10,359 nucleotides of DNA from Acidimicrobiaceae bacterium (lineage in GTDB: Bacteria; Actinomycetota; Acidimicrobiia; Acidimicrobiales; Ilumatobacteraceae), in NCBI GenBank assembly GCA_947486675.1, contig CANKUF010000010.1:1-10359 (forward strand), written 5' to 3'. Shown here piece by piece: positions 1 to 6,895 of this stretch. The translations under genes were made by a program, and so were the position numbers. The first letter of the stretch is position 1. Each line of letters starts with the position of its first letter. The notes under the pieces were generated by a model. The model saw only the letters and a program-made list of their open reading frames with translations. It was not told the DNA's origin and searched no databases.

Positions 1-482
1 AAAACGTTGCACTCAACCTTGAGCTTCAAAAATTTGACCAACAGATCATCGATGAACGCACAACTGCTGTTCTGGAATTGGTTGGACTTCTCGATAGCGC
101 TGAAAAACTTCCACGACAATTGTCTGGTGGAATGAAAATGCGCACGTCTCTCGCCCGATCTTTGGTCTGCGACCCCGATTTGTATTTGTTTGATGAGCCT
201 TTTGCCGCACTCGACGAATTTTCTCGTGAGCGGCTAAACGTCGAATTGCGAACCATGCTGAGTACAAGAAATGCGGGCTCGCTCTTCGTAACGCATTCAA
301 TCGCTGAGGCGGTATTTCTCTCTCATCGCGTTTTAGTCATGTCACCTCGACCAGGAACAATCGTGAAAGAGTTCAATATTCCGTTCGGACAGCATCGCGA
401 CCAAGACCTGCGCTACTCCTCTGAGTTTGCACATGTGTCAGGCGAGATCGCTCAATCGCTCCGAGAGCTGGCGCCATTGTGA
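1..482 (+). CDS. ABC transporter ATP-binding protein, NitT/TauT (SsuB/TauB-like) family, 5'-truncated
   Basis: This is the C-terminal 159 residues (frame from base 3) of the ATPase that powers an importer for a small organic or inorganic solute on the cytoplasmic face of the membrane. Visible in order: the ABC signature LSGGM (visible residues 40-44, bases 120-134), Walker B LYLFDEP with the catalytic DE at 64-65, the D-loop AALD, and the H-loop histidine in FVTHS at about residue 98. The Walker A and Q-loop regions should lie upstream of base 1, since the first residues match the segment just after the Q-loop in SsuB/TauB-type ATPases. The TGA stop overlaps the GTG start of the permease by 4 nt (GTGA), so the two are one transcript and probably translationally coupled. 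The family is assigned from these motifs together with the adjoining permease and binding protein. The substrate cannot be read from the ATPase. Confidence 0.92.
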   Translation, partial: NVALNLELQKFDQQIIDERTTAVLELVGLLDSAEKLPRQLSGGMKMRTSLARSLVCDPDLYLFDEPFAALDEFSRERLNVELRTMLSTRNAGSLFVTHSIAEAVFLSHRVLVMSPRPGTIVKEFNIPFGQHRDQDLRYSSEFAHVSGEIAQSLRELAPL

Positions 483-1273
483 AGCGTAAATTGTTCAACG
501 CTGTCGGACCTGTTGCAGTGTTCCTTGTGTTCATCGGGCTGTGGTATCTCGTTGCCTATTCACTGCATAACAATTTCTCGCCCGCATCGGGAAAGCCGAT
601 GATCATTCCTCCACCACATCGTTTGTTTGAAGATTTCAATGGACCAATTCGAAATCGCATATTCACTGCCCTGTTAATTAGCACCCGAACCGCAATTACC
701 GGTCTCGCGCTATCTGCAGTTATCGGCATCACACTTGGCATTGCGATGGCGCAAGCCAAATGGATTGAACGATCGCTATGGCCGCACCTCATTGCGCTTC
801 AGGTCACCCCGATCATCGCCATCGTGCCCCTAATGATTCGCCTCATCGGTGCAAATTTCACCGCGCGAGTCACCGTGACCGTCATCATCTCAGTTTTCCC
901 GATTGTGTCCAACACCCTCTTCGGAATTCAATCGGTACACCCATCCCTGCATGACCTCTTCCGACTTCAAGGCAGTTCCCGCTGGCTGGTGCTCCGTAAA
1001 TTGCAGTTGCCCGCTGCTTCTCCTGCCATCTTTACTGGACTGCGAGTTGCCGCTGGCCTGGCGGTCATTGGTGCCATCGTCGGCGATTTCTTCTTCACCA
1101 AAGGCGACCCAGGACTTGGGCAATTAATTACCTTTTTCTTCTTAAATAATTTGTCGGGACCAATGTTCATCACGGCTTTGTTTGCCACTGGATTAGGTCT
1201 TATGCTCTTCATTTGCTTCGGCGTGTTGAACCGAATCGTCATCGGAAGATGGCACGATTCAATTGCACGCTAA
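479..1273 (+). CDS. ABC transporter permease, NitT/TauT (SsuC/TauC-like) family
   Basis: An inner-membrane subunit of 264 aa that forms the translocation pore of the importer. The usual length for this family is about 250-280 aa. It starts with GTG inside the stop of the ATPase gene. Hydrophobic segments are visible near residues 9-28, 64-92, 104-123, 131-149, 185-203 and 229-252, consistent with a BPD_transp_1 domain. The EAA-type coupling loop that contacts the ATPase lies near residues 157-182, with the pattern LFRLQGSSRW followed by LQLPAASP. The following helix, ending in GAIVGDFF, also resembles SsuC-type permeases. The binding-protein gene begins 29 nt downstream. The family call is firm. 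The substrate is unknown, and nitrate, sulfonate, or thiamine-precursor-type ligands are all possible for this family. Confidence 0.92.
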   Translation: MKRKLFNAVGPVAVFLVFIGLWYLVAYSLHNNFSPASGKPMIIPPPHRLFEDFNGPIRNRIFTALLISTRTAITGLALSAVIGITLGIAMAQAKWIERSLWPHLIALQVTPIIAIVPLMIRLIGANFTARVTVTVIISVFPIVSNTLFGIQSVHPSLHDLFRLQGSSRWLVLRKLQLPAASPAIFTGLRVAAGLAVIGAIVGDFFFTKGDPGLGQLITFFFLNNLSGPMFITALFATGLGLMLFICFGVLNRIVIGRWHDSIAR

Positions 1274-1293
1274 GCAATCACAAACTACAAACT

Positions 1294-1298
1294 GGAGA
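1294..1298 (+). promoter_or_regulatory. Ribosome binding site of the substrate-binding protein gene
   Basis: GGAGA lies 4 nt before the ATG at 1303. It decides the start: the reading frame is open back to 1213 inside the permease gene, but the signal peptide begins at 1303 and this Shine-Dalgarno sequence serves that codon. Confidence 0.7.
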
Positions 1299-1302
1299 CC
1301 CT

Positions 1303-2442
1303 ATGAAATTGTCATCCGTCCTTCGCTCTGCGTGTGCTGTCACCGCAGTGGCCCTTCTTTCCACATCGTGTGGAGGTTCTGGAGAGAGCAATTCTGCTCC
1401 AGCCACACCACAATCTGGAGCCCTCGCAGGAATTTGTCCTGAAAAGGTTGTTATCCAAACCGATTGGTTCCCCGAAGCCGAGCATGGCGGAATTTATGAA
1501 CTATTGGGTGCTGATGCAACCTCATCGAAAGATACCGGCGCAACCGTTGGAACATTCACCTACGAAGGTGTTGACCAAGGAGTTCAACTTGAAATTCGTG
1601 CAGGCGGACCGTTCCTGCAAACCCCAGTCGTGACTGCAATGTATGCAGACGATGCCATCACGCTTGGCTACGTCGGCACTGATGTCGCTATCACGCGTTA
1701 CGCGGATGCTCCGACCATTGCAGTATTCAATGCGTTGAACATCAATCCGCAAGTGGTTCTGTGGGATGCAGCAAAGCACCCAACCGCTCAGACATTGGCT
1801 GATGCTGCAAAGGAATTGAAGTCGATCTACGTCTACGGCGATCCAGCGTGGGTCCGATACTTCGTTGCCCAAGGCATCTTGTCGAAAGATCAGATTGATA
1901 GCAACTACAAGGGCAACTTGCTCCTTGCAACAGACGATGCGGCCCACCAAGGTTTCGTAACTTCCGAGCCGTACAAATACGCGAATCTAGAAACTGGCGT
2001 TGTCAATGTTGCGTACACGCTCATTCATGATTTGGGCTGGAACTCGTATGCACAAAACCTGGCCCTCCGCGCAGACAAACTGGATGCGCTCACACCATGT
2101 TTAGAAGTGCTAGTTCCGATCTTGCAACAAGCCCAATTGGATTACATCGCTTCACCTGATCGCGCCAACGCAATTATCAAAGCGGCCGTTGTCGCTTACG
2201 ACAGTTGGTGGACTCAGTCCGATGGCGACTTGGCGAATGGCGCCGCTCAGTTACGTGATCTCAAACTCATCGGCAACGGTGACACCCCAACATTTGGTGA
2301 CCTTGAAGAATCACGCGTGAACGACTTCATCGGCAAGGCGACACCAGTGCTTCGCGAACAGGGACTAGAAATTGGCGACATCGCAGCCAGCGACATCGTG
2401 AATAACGACTTCCTGAACCCAGATATCACCTACGCAGGCTGA
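1303..2442 (+). CDS. Lipoprotein substrate-binding protein of the NitT/TauT-type ABC importer (NMT1/THI5-like)
   Basis: A 379-aa extracytoplasmic binding protein that delivers ligand to the permease. The ATG at 1303 follows GGAGA. It opens a basic and hydrophobic signal peptide (residues 1-22) ending in the lipobox-like LLSTSC, with Cys23 as the presumed lipid anchor, followed by a Gly/Ser/Pro-rich linker to about residue 43. The mature domain opens with VVIQTDWFPEAEHGGIY, which matches the start of NMT1/THI5-like binding proteins, where an aromatic residue and a histidine commonly line the ligand site. After that it departs from the textbook family: the expected segment reading roughly 'A-x-x-x-G-Y-F' is replaced by a longer acidic stretch. 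Cys45 and Cys266 are the only cysteines after the anchor and could form a disulfide. It is the last gene of the operon (ATPase, permease, binding protein). Ligand unknown. The family call is good, and the disulfide is inference. Confidence 0.85.
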   Translation: MKLSSVLRSACAVTAVALLSTSCGGSGESNSAPATPQSGALAGICPEKVVIQTDWFPEAEHGGIYELLGADATSSKDTGATVGTFTYEGVDQGVQLEIRAGGPFLQTPVVTAMYADDAITLGYVGTDVAITRYADAPTIAVFNALNINPQVVLWDAAKHPTAQTLADAAKELKSIYVYGDPAWVRYFVAQGILSKDQIDSNYKGNLLLATDDAAHQGFVTSEPYKYANLETGVVNVAYTLIHDLGWNSYAQNLALRADKLDALTPCLEVLVPILQQAQLDYIASPDRANAIIKAAVVAYDSWWTQSDGDLANGAAQLRDLKLIGNGDTPTFGDLEESRVNDFIGKATPVLREQGLEIGDIAASDIVNNDFLNPDITYAG

Positions 2443-2461
2443 TATCAGGCGTCTTTGACGC
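2439..2461. terminator. Abutting inverted repeats between convergent genes, possible bidirectional terminator
   Basis: The 10-bp palindrome CTGATATCAG (2439-2448) contains both convergent TGA stops. It is followed at once by GCGTC-TTT-GACGC (2449-2461), a 5-bp stem with a 3-nt loop inside the last codons of the phosphoribosyltransferase gene. There is no U-tract on either strand, so classical intrinsic termination is not supported. The only claim is that this is the sole structured element available to separate the two convergent transcripts. Confidence 0.3.
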
Positions 2462-2942
2462 TCCACTTACGCTTGGCGACTGGATCTTTATCGCTCCATG
2501 GGAAATTGATCCATTCGTCGGTGTACTTCCAGACATAATCGCACTTCACGATGGATTGCGACTTCTCGTACAGCACCGCTAGACGCGTGTCTGCGAGTTG
2601 ACCCTTGCAGAATTCGAGCACGTGCTTCAGCGTGTGTCCAGTATCGGCGACGTCATCGACGATCAGCACTTTTGAATCTTTCAAGTCAACCAAGCTTGGT
2701 ACCGGCGGAAGAATCATTGGCACTGCCAAACGCTCATTGACACCTGTGTAGAACTCCACGTTCATGGTGTACGTATTCTTCACCGACAGCGCATAACCGA
2801 GTGCTCCGGCTGAAAGTAGACCACCGCGAGCAATTGCCAAGATGATGTCTGGCTCATAACCGCTTTCGGCTACTTGGATGGCAAGTTCACGACTTGCCAC
2901 TCCGAAAACATCCCAGGTCATGATTTCACGGATCTCGCTCAA
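2445..2942 (-). CDS. Phosphoribosyltransferase (type I PRTase fold, COG2236-like, hypoxanthine/xanthine type)
   Basis: A cytoplasmic enzyme expected to transfer the phosphoribosyl group of PRPP to a purine-like base, or to run the reverse reaction. With the TTG start chosen here it has 165 aa. The PRPP loop VLIVDDVADTGHTL is at residues 92-105, with the acidic pair Asp96-Asp97. The AIARGGLL segment near residues 36-43 is the pyrophosphate-contacting loop. The C-terminal block EWINFPWSD is typical of the actinobacterial members of this group. Start choice: the frame is open up to an ATG at 3023, but that start would overlap the upstream gene by 35 nt. The TTG at 2942 has GGGAGA 4 nt before it and gives an N-terminus running quickly into MTWDVFG, as in relatives. 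The ATG at 2921 is a shorter alternative without a good RBS. It is the last gene of the minus-strand run. The actual base substrate is not determined. Confidence 0.85.
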   Translation of the reverse strand: MSEIREIMTWDVFGVASRELAIQVAESGYEPDIILAIARGGLLSAGALGYALSVKNTYTMNVEFYTGVNERLAVPMILPPVPSLVDLKDSKVLIVDDVADTGHTLKHVLEFCKGQLADTRLAVLYEKSQSIVKCDYVWKYTDEWINFPWSDKDPVAKRKWSVKDA

Positions 2943-2946
2943 AATT

Positions 2947-2952
2947 TCTCCC
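2947..2952 (-). promoter_or_regulatory. Ribosome binding site supporting the TTG start of the phosphoribosyltransferase gene
   Basis: On the minus strand GGGAGA lies 4 nt before TTG (2942-2940). It is the only strong Shine-Dalgarno sequence near the candidate starts and favours TTG over the ATG codons at 3023 and 2921. Confidence 0.5.
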
Positions 2953-2957
2953 TCGCT

Positions 2958-2980
2958 ATTGGCGATTACTTGCCGCCAAT
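2958..2980. repeat. Inverted repeat ATTGGCG-N9-CGCCAAT upstream of the phosphoribosyltransferase RBS
   Basis: A perfect 7-bp inverted repeat (2958-2964 and 2974-2980) with a 9-nt spacer lies in the 46-nt gap between the DUF5522 gene and the phosphoribosyltransferase gene, a few nt upstream of its RBS. It could be an operator half-site pair or an mRNA hairpin that modulates translation or decay of the last cistron. One 7-bp repeat in a gap of this size can also arise by chance at a few percent. Confidence 0.35.
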
Positions 2981-2988
2981 CTAGTTCA

Positions 2989-3219
2989 TCACGCCTGTTC
3001 GAACGGGCAGTGACGACATCCACTCAAACAGCAATAACCACGATCGGCTAAAAACTTTGCCGTCATGACGGTGAGACCAGAAGCAGGATCTTTATAGCTG
3101 GGATTGCCTTCTGTGATGGCTGACTGATGACGTTGTTGTATTTCGCCAAAGCGGGGATGCTTCGGACTGAGCCGTATGACAAGTGCAACATCTATCCCAT
3201 CAGGGCGAAGCACGCTCAT
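2989..3219 (-). CDS. Small Cys-rich DUF5522 domain protein
   Basis: A 76-aa protein of unknown function. Its second half carries the hallmark of the DUF5522 family: Tyr42-Lys-Asp-Pro, a Gly at 48, then RGYCCLSGCRHCPF (residues 60-73), giving Cys63, Cys64, Cys68, His70 and Cys71 as a compact likely metal or Fe-S ligand set. The N-terminal half (LSPKHPRFGEIQQRH) is polar and probably helical. The ATG at 3219 overlaps the aroA stop (ATGA, 4 nt), which fixes this start over an in-frame upstream ATG at 3255 inside aroA and implies translational coupling. The motif usually reads CCGSGCRHCPY in relatives, so the Leu after the Cys pair is a small deviation. The family assignment is from remembered motif shape. 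No biochemical role is known to me, and metal binding is inference. Confidence 0.82.
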   Translation of the reverse strand: MSVLRPDGIDVALVIRLSPKHPRFGEIQQRHQSAITEGNPSYKDPASGLTVMTAKFLADRGYCCLSGCRHCPFEQA

Positions 3220-4496
3220 TGCAGGGCTCCGAGCATGGTCCAATATTCCGGCCAACTCTTCGTCACCACCATTGGATCATTGATGACAACTCCAGGAGTA
3301 ACAAGCCCGATGAGAGCAAGTGACATCGCCAGTCGATGATCATGGTGAGTATCAACGGCTCCAGCATGAGTAACTGAGGGATGAATGGTTAAGCCATCGG
3401 CGAGTTCATCGACCGCAACACCGAGCACGCGGAGTTCATGCGCTAGGTCGCCGATTCGGTCGCTCTCCTTGTTGCGAATGAAGCCAACACCAGTGATTGT
3501 TGTTGATGTTTGGGCAAAAGCCGCCACAACCGCAAGGGTCGGCACCAAGTCGGACATATCGCGCATGTCGACCGTGATACCCATGAGCGGCATCTCTGGC
3601 GCACGCGATAGCACTACGTCCTCACCAATATGTTTCACCGAACAGCCCATGCGTGCGAGAACATCAACGAATTTGGAATCACCTTGCAACGATGAACGCC
3701 CAAGTCCTGCAACTACCACTTGCCCCCCGGCGATCGCAGCAGCCGCAAGTGGGTACGAGGCCGACGATGCATCGGGCTCAACTTCATATGTCGCCCCAAC
3801 ATAATCACCTGCTGCGTAGCGAAAGACATGTTCACCACGTTCAACTGGCACAACACCGAAACGGTGTTGAACACCAACAGTCATGTCCAGATACGACTGT
3901 GACACCACGTCACCTTCGGTGACTATGGACAAACCTTGTGGCAACCGTGGTGCAATCAACATAAGCGCTGAGGTGAACTGGCTGGATGTCGTGGCAGCGA
4001 TATTTACGCGCTCACTCTTTTGTACTCCGCGCTTAACCGCAACCGGAAGCATGCCCGGTCCATTCAGAGGCGAAACTTCGAAACCAATATCGGCTATAGC
4101 CTGATGCAGGTCGTGCATTGGTCGGTTGCGTAATGATTCCTCTCCAGTAATCACTACCTCGCCTGCACGTAATGCAGATACCGCAGTAAGAAACCGAGCA
4201 GTCGTTCCGGCCAATCGGGCATCGATCACAAGCGGGTCGAGTTGGTCAACGTCCCAACTAGATGTGAACTTTGCAGTATCACCGTGCACATCAATCTGTG
4301 CACCAAGTGTTGCAAGGCCTCTCAGCATGGAGGCTGTGTCATCGCCACTTGGCAAGTTGCTGACCGTGCTCTCACCTGTTGCCATTGCCGCGCACACCAG
4401 CGCACGCGCTGCGACACTCTTAGACCCAGGAACTCGTACTGTTGCATTCAGCGTCGAACCAAGAGGTGCGACGGTACGACTTAGGCTCGCGCTCAT
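3216..4496 (-). CDS. aroA: 3-phosphoshikimate 1-carboxyvinyltransferase (EPSP synthase)
   Basis: It makes 5-enolpyruvylshikimate-3-phosphate from shikimate-3-phosphate and PEP, the sixth step of the shikimate pathway, in the cytoplasm. Its 426 aa are normal for the family. Visible motifs in order: PGSKSVAARA at 23-32 (Lys26, Ser27 and Arg31 bind substrate), the AGTTARF loop at 96-102 that contacts PEP, RNRPM at 123-127, DASSASYPLAAAA in the C-terminal half, MSDLVPTLAV, NKESDRIGDL, the DHRLAMSLAL helix, and near the end DPMVVTKSWPEYW with its PEP-site Lys. The ATG at 4496 overlaps the tyrA stop by 4 nt, and its own stop overlaps the DUF5522 start by 4 nt, so three cistrons are coupled in series. 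The loop has Gly97 and Phe102 where E. coli has Gly96 and Pro101. I draw no conclusion on inhibitor tolerance from this. Confidence 0.97.
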   Translation of the reverse strand: MSASLSRTVAPLGSTLNATVRVPGSKSVAARALVCAAMATGESTVSNLPSGDDTASMLRGLATLGAQIDVHGDTAKFTSSWDVDQLDPLVIDARLAGTTARFLTAVSALRAGEVVITGEESLRNRPMHDLHQAIADIGFEVSPLNGPGMLPVAVKRGVQKSERVNIAATTSSQFTSALMLIAPRLPQGLSIVTEGDVVSQSYLDMTVGVQHRFGVVPVERGEHVFRYAAGDYVGATYEVEPDASSASYPLAAAAIAGGQVVVAGLGRSSLQGDSKFVDVLARMGCSVKHIGEDVVLSRAPEMPLMGITVDMRDMSDLVPTLAVVAAFAQTSTTITGVGFIRNKESDRIGDLAHELRVLGVAVDELADGLTIHPSVTHAGAVDTHHDHRLAMSLALIGLVTPGVVINDPMVVTKSWPEYWTMLGALQ

Positions 4497-5554
4497 GTCA
4501 GTTGTTGAATCGACGGTCGAAACCCTCGAGCAATCAAACCGCCCTTGAATACATCTTGGCTGGCGCGATCAATGACCAGCACCAAAATTCCGCGGTCGCC
4601 CTCAACCGAGTGCGCAACTTCGAAGTTGGCTGTGTTCACACCCAGTTCTGCTGCGAGCGAGAATATTTCGGCTGCTGCTCCCGCGCGGTCAGGAATTGGT
4701 ACGCGAACTTCAACAACATCGAGCAAATTGCCAACTCGACCTGGCAGGTTGGCACGCGCAATTCGCGCAGATTGCAATCGCTGCGAGAGCTCGTCCGTTC
4801 TGCCTTCGTCAACAATTGCCCGCATGGATTGCAGACCGCTAATCATTCCATCGAGTGCGCCGACGATTGCTTCACGATTTTCCCTACACACATCAAGCCA
4901 AATGGCCGGATGTCCAGACGCCACACGCGTCATGTCGCGAAATCCACCTGCGGCCAGGCGCAACACCGCAACGTGCTCTTCGGCGTGGTCATTAGCCAAT
5001 GACATCAGCGTTGCGGCAGTGAGATGCGGTAAGTGGCTGACGATCGCAACGAGTTGATCGTGGCGTTCCGCGCTGAGAACCACAAACTCTGCGCCAAGCT
5101 CTTTCACGATCTGCGCAACTTGAGCAAAGTTTGCGTCGGGCGTATGTGGCGATGGCGTTAGCACCCATACCGCGCCTTCAAACAGCGATGCATCTGCTCC
5201 TGCCAACCCAATGAGCTCGCTGCCAGCCATTGGATGTCCGGCAACGAAGCGTGGGTCGGTGATTTCTCGAACAATATGGGCCTTCACCCCACCGACATCA
5301 GTTACTAATCCATGTGTTGTTTCAAGTGCACGGCGAACCTGCTCAGTTACCGAAGACACTGGAGTAGCAACAAAAGACACTTCTGCATCGGCATCAACGC
5401 CCCGCGCACCAATCAGTCCTAACGCGAGTGCTTCCTCTTCGGTCTCAGAGCGAACGTCATTCCCGGTGACATGCCACCCACGAGCAGTAAGCGCTGCAGC
5501 AAGTGATCCGCCAATCAGCCCAAGCCCAAAAATGTTTGCTCGTCGCTGTTTCAC
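4493..5554 (-). CDS. tyrA: Prephenate dehydrogenase with C-terminal ACT domain
   Basis: It oxidatively decarboxylates prephenate to 4-hydroxyphenylpyruvate for tyrosine synthesis. The 353 aa comprise an N-terminal Rossmann domain, GLGLIGG at 10-16, with Asp33 at the end of strand 2 pointing to NAD+ rather than NADP+. A helical dehydrogenase domain follows, with GHPMAGSE at 106-113 (catalytic His107), SHLPH near 168-172 and the substrate Arg in FRDMTRVA. From about residue 278 an ACT domain begins (VPIPDRAGAAAEIF), likely for tyrosine feedback. Odd point: the motif usually written TDVGSVK reads TDVGGVK here, with Gly89 (codon GGG) where the Aquifex enzyme has its active-site Ser126. The start is GTG at 5554, 22 nt after the rluB stop, without a clear Shine-Dalgarno. 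The stop overlaps aroA by 4 nt. Confidence 0.95.
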   Translation of the reverse strand: MKQRRANIFGLGLIGGSLAAALTARGWHVTGNDVRSETEEEALALGLIGARGVDADAEVSFVATPVSSVTEQVRRALETTHGLVTDVGGVKAHIVREITDPRFVAGHPMAGSELIGLAGADASLFEGAVWVLTPSPHTPDANFAQVAQIVKELGAEFVVLSAERHDQLVAIVSHLPHLTAATLMSLANDHAEEHVAVLRLAAGGFRDMTRVASGHPAIWLDVCRENREAIVGALDGMISGLQSMRAIVDEGRTDELSQRLQSARIARANLPGRVGNLLDVVEVRVPIPDRAGAAAEIFSLAAELGVNTANFEVAHSVEGDRGILVLVIDRASQDVFKGGLIARGFRPSIQQLT

Positions 5555-5576
5555 AGAGAAATATCGTACCCGAGCA

Positions 5577-6299
5577 CTACTCGGTGACTGCCTCTATTAA
5601 GAGTTTGACCTCTGCTTGCGTGAGGTTGCGCCATTCACCTGGACGAAGCTTCTTATCCATGATCGGCCCTATGCGCGTGCGAACGAGACGTTTCACTGGA
5701 TACCCAACCGATTCGCACATGCGACGAATTTGCCGATTCTTCCCCTCGTGAATCACCATTCTGAGCACACCTTCTTGCAATCTGCTCACCTCGGCTGGGG
5801 CCGTGACTCCGTCTTCCAATTCGATGCCATTACGCATGCGGTGGATGGCCACATCGCTGACATCAGCCGAAGTGATGTCAACTTGGACCAAGTATTCCTT
5901 TTCGAGACCGTACTTCGGGTGCGTAATTCGATTCGTCAACTCACCGTCGTTGGTGATCAACAGCAAACCTTCGGAATCACCATCTAAGCGTCCAACGGGA
6001 TACACGCGTGGTTCGGCAGGCACAAGATCAACCACAGTTTCCCTATCGTGCGTATCGATGGCAGTACTAATAACATCAACTGGTTTGTTCAGCAGGTAGT
6101 ACACCAAGTCTGGGCGAACTCCAACTGGCGCTCCATCAATTTCAACAATGTCAACTTCAACATCTACTCGGCGACCAAGTATTGCAACTTCGCCATTCAC
6201 GGTCACTCGACCTTCGGCGATGATCTCTTCACATGCTCTTCGACTTCCCCACCCGCGTTGGGCGAGAACTTTCTGTAAGCGTTCGCCGTCATCGTTCAT
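5577..6299 (-). CDS. rluB: 23S rRNA pseudouridine synthase, RluB family (S4 domain plus RsuA-type catalytic domain)
   Basis: It isomerises a specific uridine in 23S rRNA, and related enzymes of the RsuA/RluB/E/F group act on 16S rRNA or tRNA. The 240 aa open with an S4 RNA-binding domain (ERLQKVLAQRGWGSRRACE at 6-24, continuing to about 60). The catalytic domain contains GRLDGDSEGLLLITNDG, in which Asp106 is the nucleophile, and the C-terminal KNRQIRRMCESVGYPVKRL block that completes the active site. The ATG at 6299 overlaps the scpB stop (ATGA), so translation is probably coupled. It lies directly after scpAB, its standard place in Actinobacteria and Firmicutes. The exact target uridine is inferred from family membership only. 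Confidence 0.95.
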   Translation of the reverse strand: MNDDGERLQKVLAQRGWGSRRACEEIIAEGRVTVNGEVAILGRRVDVEVDIVEIDGAPVGVRPDLVYYLLNKPVDVISTAIDTHDRETVVDLVPAEPRVYPVGRLDGDSEGLLLITNDGELTNRITHPKYGLEKEYLVQVDITSADVSDVAIHRMRNGIELEDGVTAPAEVSRLQEGVLRMVIHEGKNRQIRRMCESVGYPVKRLVRTRIGPIMDKKLRPGEWRNLTQAEVKLLIEAVTE

Positions 6300-6883
6300 T
6301 CTGTTTGCGGCACGATTCGCAAACCATGCTCGAGCGCTTCAACAACTGCGGCATCGGGAACGAAATCGGCAATCGGAGGCAGCGCAGAAAGAGATTCGAT
6401 TCCTAGACGCTCCAGAAACAATGAAGTGGTGCCGAATAGCACTGCCTGACCTGGGCCATCATCACGCGATAATTCAGTGATGTACCCGCGTGCTTGCAGC
6501 GTTCGCATTACTGCATCTGGATCAACACCGCGAATTGCTGCAACTTGTCCGCGCGAGATTGGTTGCTTATAGGCAATGATCGCAAGTGTTTCGAGTGCAG
6601 CAGATGAAATACGCGCCTGTTGGCTGTCGAGCACAAAGCGTTCAACATATGACGCAACATCATGATGCGACTGGAATCGATAGCCACCAGCAACCTTCAC
6701 TAGTTGAAAACCATGACCGGCTTCTTCATACGCTGCGGCGAGACGTTCACAAAGCCCTTCAATCGAAGCAACCGAAATTTCAAGCAGTTGAGAAAGCAGA
6801 GTTGGGTCAACAGGCTCCATCGCCACAAGCAAAATTGCTTCCAAAGCACGCACCGATTCTGCGGAGATATTTTCTTCAGTCAT
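6296..6883 (-). CDS. scpB: Segregation and condensation protein B
   Basis: A 195-aa subunit of the SMC-ScpA-ScpB condensin complex that organises the nucleoid and helps separate sister chromosomes. It has tandem winged-helix domains: the first spans about residues 8-85, and the second includes the hallmark LETLAIIAYKQPISRGQVAA at 98-117 followed by a RGV turn. ScpB dimerises and binds the linker of ScpA. The start is supported by AGAGGA 4 nt before the ATG at 6883. scpA ends 12 nt upstream and rluB starts in the scpB stop. The divergent C-terminal tail after about residue 165 is usual for the family. SMC itself is not in the window. Confidence 0.95.
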   Translation of the reverse strand: MTEENISAESVRALEAILLVAMEPVDPTLLSQLLEISVASIEGLCERLAAAYEEAGHGFQLVKVAGGYRFQSHHDVASYVERFVLDSQQARISSAALETLAIIAYKQPISRGQVAAIRGVDPDAVMRTLQARGYITELSRDDGPGQAVLFGTTSLFLERLGIESLSALPPIADFVPDAAVVEALEHGLRIVPQTE

Positions 6884-6887
6884 GAAA

Positions 6888-6893
6888 TCCTCT
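6888..6893 (-). promoter_or_regulatory. Ribosome binding site of scpB
   Basis: AGAGGA on the minus strand lies 4 nt before the ATG at 6883, inside the 12-nt scpA-scpB gap. It is a strong internal Shine-Dalgarno, in contrast to scpA, which has none. Confidence 0.6.
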
Positions 6894-6895
6894 TA

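Noticed and set aside
1213..1302. Longer substrate-binding protein starting inside the permease gene
   Set aside because: The extra 30 residues precede a proper signal peptide and lipobox, and the ATG at 1303 has its own GGAGA.
3385..4548. Long plus-strand open frames opposite aroA
   Set aside because: Low-complexity Ser/Thr/Arg-rich translations antisense to a clearly conserved enzyme, with no motif of their own.
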